This document shows positions 1-5,000 of a DNA stretch of 5,000 nt, piece by piece. Below the pieces are notes generated by a model. That model searched no databases, had not been told where the DNA came from, and worked only from the letters and a program-made list of their open reading frames with translations. The stretch spans positions 1 through 5,000 of the forward strand of contig RGYP01000073.1 in assembly GCA_010031985.1 (NCBI GenBank), in the 5' to 3' direction. The stretch comes from Gammaproteobacteria bacterium. Lineage in GTDB: Bacteria > Pseudomonadota > Gammaproteobacteria > Steroidobacterales > Steroidobacteraceae. Both the position numbers and the translations under genes were made by a program. Each line of letters begins with the position of its first letter. Position 1 is the stretch's first letter.

Positions 1-1476
1 TCCAACAGTTTCCACATGGTCGTCGCCCGCTACACCCACGGGCAACTCGTCGTCATCGATCGGCTGCGCGAGATGGTGCGCCTCGGCGCGGGTCTCGATG
101 CCGAGGGGCGTCTCGATCGTGACGTCGCCGCGCGTGCGATCGCCTGTCTCGAGCGCTTCGGTCAAAGAATTTCCGAGATGCATGCCGATGCCGTGCGCGT
201 GGTCGGTACGAATGTTTTTCGCCGCGCGCACCGCAAGCAATCCTTTCTCGAAAAAGCGCGCAGCGCCATCGGTCACCCGATCGAAATCGTCTCGGGCATG
301 GAAGAGGCGCGACTCATTTATTCCGGCGTCGCGCACACCATGCCGAGCGGTGGCGGGCGTCGCCTCGTCGTCGACATCGGCGGTGGTAGTACTGAGCTGA
401 TCATCGGTGACGGACTCGTGCCACTCGAGCTCGAGAGCGTCGAGGTCGGTTGTGTTGGTTTGAGCGAACGATTTTTTCCGGAGGGACGGCTTTCCGCCAA
501 ACGATTTGCGCGTGCACGGGTCGCCGTGCGCAGCGAACTCGAACCGATCCAGCTCGCCTATCAGCGTCGCGGTTGGGCGCAGGCGGCGGGCAGTTCGGGC
601 ACGATCCGCGCGATCGGCGATGCGCTGCGCGAGCTCGATCCTGGCGCACAAGCGATCACACGCGCCGGTCTTGAGCAGTTGTCGCAACTGGTCGGCGGCC
701 TCGGCAACGTGCGCGAGCTGCGCCTCACGAGTATCGACGCCGAACGCCGCAGCGTATTTCCGGGTGGACTTGCGATCCTCGCTGAAGTGTTCGCGGTGCT
801 CGGTATCGATCGCATGGAAGTGTCCGACGGTGCGATGCGCGACGGACTTTTGTACGACATGGTCGGTCGTATCACGCGCGAGGATGCACGCGATCGTACC
901 GTGCGAGCGATGCAGGCGCGCTATCACGTCGATCTCGCGCAAGCCGAACGCGTCGAGCGTACGGCACTCGCGCTACTCGAGCAGGTCGCGGCGGACTGGC
1001 AACTCGATGATGCGTACGCTGAACAAATATTGACCTGGTCGGCGCGCTTGCACGAAATCGGGCTGGACGTCGCCCACTCGCGGCACCACCAACACGGTGC
1101 GTATCTACTCGAAAACGCTGATATGCCGGGCTTCCCGCGCGAAGAGCAACGCGTGCTCGCGCGGATCGTCGGCAGTCATCGTCGCAAACTCACGAGCGAA
1201 GGTTTCGAGCGCTTACTGCCGCCGTGGGACAAGCGCGTGATTTTTTTGATCGTGATCTTGCGGCTCGCCGTTCTGTTGCACCGTGGGCGCGGTCGTTCAC
1301 CGTTGCCGACGCTCGCACTTGCTGCACGCGGCCGCACCTTGGAACTGCGCTTTCCGATGCGTTGGTTGCGTGAGCACCCACTCACCGTTGCCGATCTCAG
1401 CCAAGAGATCGACTGGCTGCGCAGCGTCGATTTCCGTTTGCGGATCTACTCGTCGAGGGGATTGCCGGCCGTATAG
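1..1476 (+). CDS. ppx: Exopolyphosphatase Ppx (Ppx/GppA family), 5' end cut by the window edge
   Basis: This enzyme releases orthophosphate from the ends of inorganic polyphosphate chains. The first in-window ATG (position 16) is not the real start. The five codons before it are open and read SNSFH, which with the following Met matches the conserved DLGSNSFHM phosphate-binding loop at the N-terminus of the family. By comparison with E. coli Ppx (513 aa), about 19 codons lie outside the window; 491 residues are visible. The acidic catalytic set is intact: the EEARLI motif (second Glu at 304-306, E. coli E121) and DIGGGSTE (373-396), whose Asp and Glu match E. coli D143 and E150. A GSSGTIRA phosphate loop lies near 589-612. 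The C-terminal HD-like helical domain shows LHEIG (His 1051-1053) followed by a His-rich HHQHGAY stretch (1084-1104). This HE in place of HD is also seen in E. coli Ppx. GppA (pppGpp phosphatase) is the alternative, but close similarity to E. coli Ppx and pairing with ppk1 favour Ppx. The 3' end overlaps ppk1. Confidence 0.95.
   Translation, partial: SNSFHMVVARYTHGQLVVIDRLREMVRLGAGLDAEGRLDRDVAARAIACLERFGQRISEMHADAVRVVGTNVFRRAHRKQSFLEKARSAIGHPIEIVSGMEEARLIYSGVAHTMPSGGGRRLVVDIGGGSTELIIGDGLVPLELESVEVGCVGLSERFFPEGRLSAKRFARARVAVRSELEPIQLAYQRRGWAQAAGSSGTIRAIGDALRELDPGAQAITRAGLEQLSQLVGGLGNVRELRLTSIDAERRSVFPGGLAILAEVFAVLGIDRMEVSDGAMRDGLLYDMVGRITREDARDRTVRAMQARYHVDLAQAERVERTALALLEQVAADWQLDDAYAEQILTWSARLHEIGLDVAHSRHHQHGAYLLENADMPGFPREEQRVLARIVGSHRRKLTSEGFERLLPPWDKRVIFLIVILRLAVLLHRGRGRSPLPTLALAARGRTLELRFPMRWLREHPLTVADLSQEIDWLRSVDFRLRIYSSRGLPAV
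1446..1476. other. Convergent coding overlap of ppx and ppk1 (31 bp)
   Basis: The ppx stop (TAG, 1474-1476) lies inside ppk1, and the ppk1 stop (TAG, complement of 1446-1448) lies inside ppx, so 31 bp carry codons of both genes on opposite strands. The last ten residues of Ppx and of Ppk1 are therefore mutually constrained. There is no room for a separate intergenic terminator for either gene, and I see no hairpin plus T-run within about 60 bp past either stop. Transcripts probably run into each other as antisense RNA. Confidence 0.9.
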
Positions 1477-3536
1477 GCCTCGAGCAATTGGTGCTGCGCG
1501 CAGATGCGAGCATCGTTGCCGCTCGTACCCGCGCTCGCTGGTGATGCCACGCGCGTGTAGCCGCCGTCCGAATCGAGCGCCCACGCTTGCGTGTCGTCGC
1601 GTAAATAGATGTCGAGATCGGCGAGAATCCGTGCACGCTGTCGCGGCTCACGAATCGGGAACGCGACCTCGACGCGCCGGAAGAAGTTGCGCTCCATCCA
1701 ATCCGCGCTGCTACAAAACGTTTCCGAGTCGCCGTCGTTGTGGAAATGAAAGACGCGCGAGTGCTCGAGAAACCGCCCGACGATCGAGCGCACACGGATG
1801 TTCGCGGAAATGCCCGGTACGCCCGGGCGTAGCGCGCAGACGCCGCGCACGATCAAATCGATCTGCACGCCTGCCTGCGAGGCGCGACACAGCGCATCGA
1901 TCGACTCGCGCTCAACCAAAGAATTCATTTTGAGGATCACCCGTGCAGGGCGTCCCGCGGCCGCATGCGCGGCCTCCCGGTCGAGGCGTTGAATCATCGC
2001 GCGCTGCAATTCGAAAGGCGATTGCAGCAAGGTCGACAACTTCGGCGTGCGGGTGAGGCTCGTCAGCTGCAAGAAGATTTCGTGTACGTCTTGACCGATG
2101 TCGGGCGCACAGGTGAAGAGGCCGTAGTCGGTGTACGCGCGTGCGGTGCGTGAGTGGTAGTTACCCGTACCGAGGTGACAATACCGACGGATGCCATCGG
2201 GCTCACGTCGCGCCACCATCAACATTTTGGCGTGTGTTTTGAAGCCGACCACACCATACATCACGTGCGCGCCGGCTTCTTGCAGCCGGTCCGACAATTC
2301 GATGTTGGCCTCTTCGTCGAAGCGCGCGCGCAACTCGACCACCACCGTAACATCCTTGCCTGCTTGCGCGGCGGCGACCAATGCGTCGACGAGCGCCGAG
2401 TCGGTGCCCGTGCGATACAAAGTTTGTTTGATCGCAAGTACGTGCGGATCGGCGGCCGCTTGCCGCAGAAAATCGACTACCGGTGTGAACGATTGGAACG
2501 GGTGGTGCAGCAGCAGATCGCCTTGCCGGATCGACTCGAAGAAATCGGCACCGGCGGCGAACCGCCGCGGCAGCGAGGCAACGAACGGCGGATATTTGAG
2601 TGCGCTGCCGTTCGCGAGGTCGACGAGCGCAGAGAGTCGATGCAAATTGACCGGCGTCGGTACGCGATACAGATCGTGCGCGGCTACGCCGAATTGGCGC
2701 AGCAGAAAGTCCACCAACTCCGCCGGACAATCGATCGCGGTCTCGAGTCGCACCGCAGCGCCGTAACGGCGATGCGCGAGCTCACCTTCGAGCGCATCGC
2801 GCAGATCGTCGGCTTCTTCCTCATCGACGAACAAGTCGCTGTTGCGTGTCAGGCGAAATTGATGACAGCCGAGTACCTGCATGCCCTCGAAGAGTCGCGG
2901 CACGAATTCCTCGACGATGGTCGAGAGCAGCACGAAGCGCTGCATGCCGTTGTCGTCGGTCGGCAGTGGCACCACTCGCGGCAACGATCGCGGTGCCTGA
3001 ATGATCGCGAGCGTAGCCTCTCGCCCGAACGCATCTTCACCGCGCAATTGCACGATGAAGTTCAAGCTTTTGTTTTGAATGCGCGGGAAGGGCCGTGCCG
3101 GGTCGAGCGCGAGCGGCGTAACGACGGGTTCGATTTCGCTGACGAAATAATGTTCGAGCCAGCGGCGTTCTTCACCGCCGATTGAGCCCCGTCGCAAAAG
3201 TTTTATTCCGGCGGCTTCCAGCGCCGGAAATAACACGTCGTTGAGACAGGCGTATTGATCGGCGACCAGTCGCGAGGCGCGAGAGTGGATCGCCTCAAGT
3301 TGTTCGAGCGGCGTGAGTCCATCGCTGCTCCATTGCAGCGAGCCGCTCTCCATCAATTGCTTGATGCCGGCGACGCGTATCTCGAAGAATTCGTCGAGAT
3401 TACTCGACGAGATACACAAAAACCGCAAGCGCTCGAGCAGCGGCACTGCCGGATCGAAGGCTTGCGCCAGCACACGCTGGTTGAACTCCAGCGCCGACAG
3501 TTCGCGATTGATGAAGAACTTTGGGGTGATATTCAT
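1446..3536 (-). CDS. ppk1: Polyphosphate kinase Ppk1, complete
   Basis: Ppk1 reversibly polymerises the gamma phosphate of ATP into inorganic polyphosphate through a phosphohistidine intermediate. The 696 aa protein is close to the E. coli length (688). It has an N-terminal domain (about 1-105, with NLDEF at 46-50), a middle domain (about 115-300), and two phospholipase-D-like C-terminal domains (about 325-490 and 497-670). The active site is complete and falls at E. coli numbering: His435 in GFKTHAK, His454 in HLGTGNY, Tyr468 in AYTDYG, His592 in FLEHSRVF, and Arg375 and Arg405 (ARFDEEANI). The ATG at 3534-3536 is the only reasonable start: an in-frame stop lies 11 codons upstream (3570-3572), no other start codon lies between, and the family's conserved FINRELSALEFNQRVL begins at residue 8. 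No good Shine-Dalgarno sequence precedes it (TTTGAACCA before ATG), so translation initiation may be weak or controlled. A Pho-box-like repeat lies 64-92 bp upstream. The gene converges on ppx. Confidence 0.97.
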   Translation of the reverse strand: MNITPKFFINRELSALEFNQRVLAQAFDPAVPLLERLRFLCISSSNLDEFFEIRVAGIKQLMESGSLQWSSDGLTPLEQLEAIHSRASRLVADQYACLNDVLFPALEAAGIKLLRRGSIGGEERRWLEHYFVSEIEPVVTPLALDPARPFPRIQNKSLNFIVQLRGEDAFGREATLAIIQAPRSLPRVVPLPTDDNGMQRFVLLSTIVEEFVPRLFEGMQVLGCHQFRLTRNSDLFVDEEEADDLRDALEGELAHRRYGAAVRLETAIDCPAELVDFLLRQFGVAAHDLYRVPTPVNLHRLSALVDLANGSALKYPPFVASLPRRFAAGADFFESIRQGDLLLHHPFQSFTPVVDFLRQAAADPHVLAIKQTLYRTGTDSALVDALVAAAQAGKDVTVVVELRARFDEEANIELSDRLQEAGAHVMYGVVGFKTHAKMLMVARREPDGIRRYCHLGTGNYHSRTARAYTDYGLFTCAPDIGQDVHEIFLQLTSLTRTPKLSTLLQSPFELQRAMIQRLDREAAHAAAGRPARVILKMNSLVERESIDALCRASQAGVQIDLIVRGVCALRPGVPGISANIRVRSIVGRFLEHSRVFHFHNDGDSETFCSSADWMERNFFRRVEVAFPIREPRQRARILADLDIYLRDDTQAWALDSDGGYTRVASPASAGTSGNDARICAQHQLLEAYTAGNPLDE

Positions 3537-3551
3537 TGGTTCAAAGACGCA

Positions 3552-3571
3552 GATGTGACGATGCGCACATC
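3552..3571 (-). repeat. Small inverted repeat in the presumed ppk1 leader
   Basis: Perfect 6 bp arms GATGTG (3552-3557) and CACATC (3566-3571) flank 8 bp, ending 15 bp before the ppk1 start codon. As RNA this could form a short hairpin between the candidate -10 and the start codon, or as DNA it could be an operator. No T-run follows, so it is not an intrinsic terminator. An inverted repeat this short can occur by chance. Confidence 0.3.
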
Positions 3572-3585
3572 AGTACAGCATGAAA
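3572..3585 (-). promoter_or_regulatory. Candidate -10 region for ppk1
   Basis: Two weak -10 hexamers lie between the Pho-box-like repeats and ppk1. TTTCAT (3580-3585, 4 of 6 matches to TATAAT) sits 14 bp after the last heptamer. TGTACT (3572-3577, 4 of 6) is preceded by an extended -10 TG but sits 22 bp after it. At Pho promoters the box replaces the -35 element with the -10 about 10 bp downstream, so TTTCAT fits better. Neither is strong, and both are inferred from spacing and partial matches only. Confidence 0.25.
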
Positions 3586-3599
3586 TCCCGCCGGCGTGT

Positions 3600-3628
3600 G
3601 TGACACAGCCATGACACGGCCATGTCAC
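3600..3628 (-). promoter_or_regulatory. Putative Pho box (PhoB binding site) upstream of ppk1
   Basis: Read on the minus strand, three heptamers follow one another at an exact 11 bp pitch: GTGACAT (3622-3628), GTGTCAT (3611-3617) and GTGTCAC (3600-3606), separated by GGCC and GGCT. PhoB sites are tandem CTGTCAT-like heptamers separated by 4 bp, i.e. an 11 bp pitch. The last two repeats match CTGTCAY at six of seven positions; the first carries an additional T-to-A change. ppk genes belong to the Pho regulon in several proteobacteria, and the site faces ppk1 from 64 bp upstream. Against the call, the spacers are GC-rich rather than A/T-rich. The same bases also contain inverted TGACA/TGTCA arms, so a dimeric repressor site cannot be excluded. 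Confidence 0.55.
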
Positions 3629-3648
3629 AGGGGTCGGTGCGCGAGCGA

Positions 3649-5000
3649 TCAGCGGCTGCGGGGTCTCACGCCACTCGCAGTCACCGCACCGGCCGTTGCG
3701 GCAGTACTAGGGGTCACGCTCGCCGCCGCGTTCGTGGGGGACGCCGGCCCACGCTCGAGTTGCGCGAGCAGTGGCGCGGTCGCCATGCGAAATTCCGCGA
3801 GCGCCGGTCCGGCGAGCGGGGGCTGCTCGGGCAAAATAACTTTTTGCGGATCGCGATGCGTGCCGTTCACCAAATATTCGTAATGTAGATGCGGCCCGGT
3901 CGCGAGTCCCGTCATCCCGACGAAGCCGATGATCTTGCCTTGATCGACGTGTTCGCCCGCACGCAAACCAGCGGCGAATCGCGACAAATGACCGTAGACG
4001 GTGCGCACGCGATTCGCGTGTTCGATTTCGATCACGTTGCCGTAACCGCCTTTTTGACCGACATAGGCGACGCGACCTGCGCCCGATGCTTTGACCGGCG
4101 TGCCGATCGGCGCGGCGTAATCGACACCGCGATGCGCGCGTACGCTGTTCAACACCGGATGCAGGCGAAACAAATTGAAGCGTGAACTGATACGCGTGAA
4201 ATCGACCGGTGCGCGTATGAACGCCTTGCGCAAACTTTTGCCGGCGGGCGTGTAGTAGGTGCCGAGACCGGCCGCGTTCTCGTGACGCACCGCCCGGAAA
4301 GTTTTGCCGCCGGTGATGAACTCTGCCGCGAGCACTTCGCCCGAGCCCATTTCTTTGCCGTCCTGACTCAAGCGCTCGTAGACGACCCTGAACCGATCAC
4401 CCGGTTGCACTTCGAGCACGAAGTCGATGTCCCATTGGAAAATATCGGCGATCCGTAGCGCCACGCGATCGTCGAGCCCGGCCGCCGCCGTCGCATGGAA
4501 CAACGACGTATCGATCACGCCTTCGGCGGTGCGCACTTCGCGCTCGATGGGATTCACGATCACTTTTGAGTCGAAGCCGTCGGGCGCGCGCGTGACTTGC
4601 AACGTTTCGCTCGGGCTCAATCGTCGTTCGAGCCCCATCAGCTTCATGTTCTGCACGTTGAAGGTGATGAGTTCGCCGGGCCGCAAGCGATCGAGTTGTT
4701 TGCGCAAATCGGGTAACGCACGCAGCGTCGCGAGGTCGGTCACTGACAACTGCAGACGTCGAAAGATGCGCTCAAGCGTGTCGTTCGCGCCGACGATCAC
4801 CTCGACCGTCGCGAGACCGAGTGACGCTTGCACGGCCGTTGCCGCTTTGCGTGCCGCGAGCGCCGCGTCGGCGACGTTCTCTCCTTGGCGGGCGAGATCG
4901 GCGATCAAGTTCTCGCCGCGCCACCACGACAACGCGAACACGCCGACCACGACCCACTGCAGCCAGACGGCGCGACGTGAGGCGAAGAAGGCGGGGTTCG
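3649..5000 (-). CDS. M23 family metallopeptidase (MepM/YebA-like murein endopeptidase), N-terminus cut by the window edge
   Basis: This is probably a zinc DD-endopeptidase that cleaves peptidoglycan cross-links in the periplasm. The first in-window start, GTG at 4950, lies inside a hydrophobic helix. The frame stays open to 5000, and the upstream codons complete a membrane segment (AVWLQWVVVGVFALSWW, about 4921-4971) preceded by basic residues, so the true start is outside the window. Counting from that GTG, residues 48-130 form a LysM/OapA-like domain (VGANDTL). Residues 150-260 match the linker region of E. coli MepM, and 265-372 form the M23 domain. Zinc ligands are His273 and Asp277 (HRGVD) and His356 (GPHLHYE); His321 (YGHLS) and His354 are the expected catalytic histidines, so the enzyme looks active. 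The last ~35 residues are a low-complexity Ala/Ser/Thr/Pro tail. Full-length resemblance to E. coli MepM (440 aa) is clear, but strict orthology and cleavage specificity are inferred. The gene lies 112 bp upstream of ppk1 on the same strand, with no clear terminator between them. Confidence 0.93.
   Translation of the reverse strand, partial: NPAFFASRRAVWLQWVVVGVFALSWWRGENLIADLARQGENVADAALAARKAATAVQASLGLATVEVIVGANDTLERIFRRLQLSVTDLATLRALPDLRKQLDRLRPGELITFNVQNMKLMGLERRLSPSETLQVTRAPDGFDSKVIVNPIEREVRTAEGVIDTSLFHATAAAGLDDRVALRIADIFQWDIDFVLEVQPGDRFRVVYERLSQDGKEMGSGEVLAAEFITGGKTFRAVRHENAAGLGTYYTPAGKSLRKAFIRAPVDFTRISSRFNLFRLHPVLNSVRAHRGVDYAAPIGTPVKASGAGRVAYVGQKGGYGNVIEIEHANRVRTVYGHLSRFAAGLRAGEHVDQGKIIGFVGMTGLATGPHLHYEYLVNGTHRDPQKVILPEQPPLAGPALAEFRMATAPLLAQLERGPASPTNAAASVTPSTAATAGAVTASGVRPRSR

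Noticed and set aside
137..144. GCGATCGC octamer (HIP1, abundant in cyanobacteria)
   Set aside because: I noticed only this single full octamer, and the proteins are proteobacterial in character, so it does not indicate a cyanobacterium.
506..1033. A 175-codon frame overlapping ppx on the same strand
   Set aside because: It is a frame shadow rich in Ser, Arg and Cys with no known domain, and lies fully within the well-supported ppx frame.
1417..1426. GCTGCGCAGC palindrome just past the ppk1 stop as a terminator
   Set aside because: It has no loop or T-run and lies inside conserved ppx coding sequence.
1283..1933. A 216-codon plus-strand frame across the ppx/ppk1 junction
   Set aside because: It is Arg/Ser/Cys-rich and low-complexity, and is covered by confident coding sequence of ppx and ppk1 in other frames.
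2154..3185. A 343-codon open frame on the plus strand inside ppk1
   Set aside because: It lies exactly codon-on-codon antisense to ppk1, so it would only be interrupted where ppk1 uses TTA, CTA or TCA, which are rare at this GC content. Its protein is Arg/Glu/Gln-rich with no recognisable family, while ppk1 is complete.
3599..3629. TGTGACA...TGTCACA read as a CRP/FNR-type operator or as a terminator for the M23 gene
   Set aside because: The TGTGA and TCACA arms are not spaced 6 bp apart as a CRP site needs. The stem is interrupted with no following T-run. The 11 bp direct repeat explains more of the bases.

Overview
The window is an ordinary chromosomal stretch of a GC-rich (about 60% by eye) bacterium. 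Both the protein sequences and the gene pairing suggest a gammaproteobacterium. The exopolyphosphatase and polyphosphate kinase resemble the Escherichia coli proteins so closely that the kinase catalytic histidines fall at the same residue numbers. I recall convergent ppk/ppx pairs from Pseudomonas. I cannot name a genus.

Layout: (1) Positions 1-1476, plus strand: exopolyphosphatase Ppx, missing only its first ~19 codons at the left edge. (2) Positions 1446-3536, minus strand: complete polyphosphate kinase Ppk1, converging on ppx with a 31 bp tail-to-tail coding overlap. (3) Positions 3537-3648: a 112 bp intergenic region. It holds three tandem heptamers at an exact 11 bp pitch that look like a PhoB (Pho) box facing ppk1, plus a small inverted repeat in the presumed leader. 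(4) Positions 3649-5000, minus strand: an M23 family metallopeptidase of the MepM/YebA type. Its N-terminus is cut off by the right edge, and its transmembrane anchor is only visible if the frame is read past the first in-window start.

The first two genes form the polyphosphate cycle: Ppk1 makes polyP from ATP and Ppx degrades it from the chain ends. The putative Pho box would tie polyP synthesis to phosphate starvation. The M23 gene is a cell-wall enzyme upstream of ppk1 on the same strand, with no clear functional link to polyP. No RNA gene, mobile element, CRISPR array or clear rho-independent terminator was seen. I find no undescribed multi-gene system. The regulatory repeat before ppk1 is the most interesting item.
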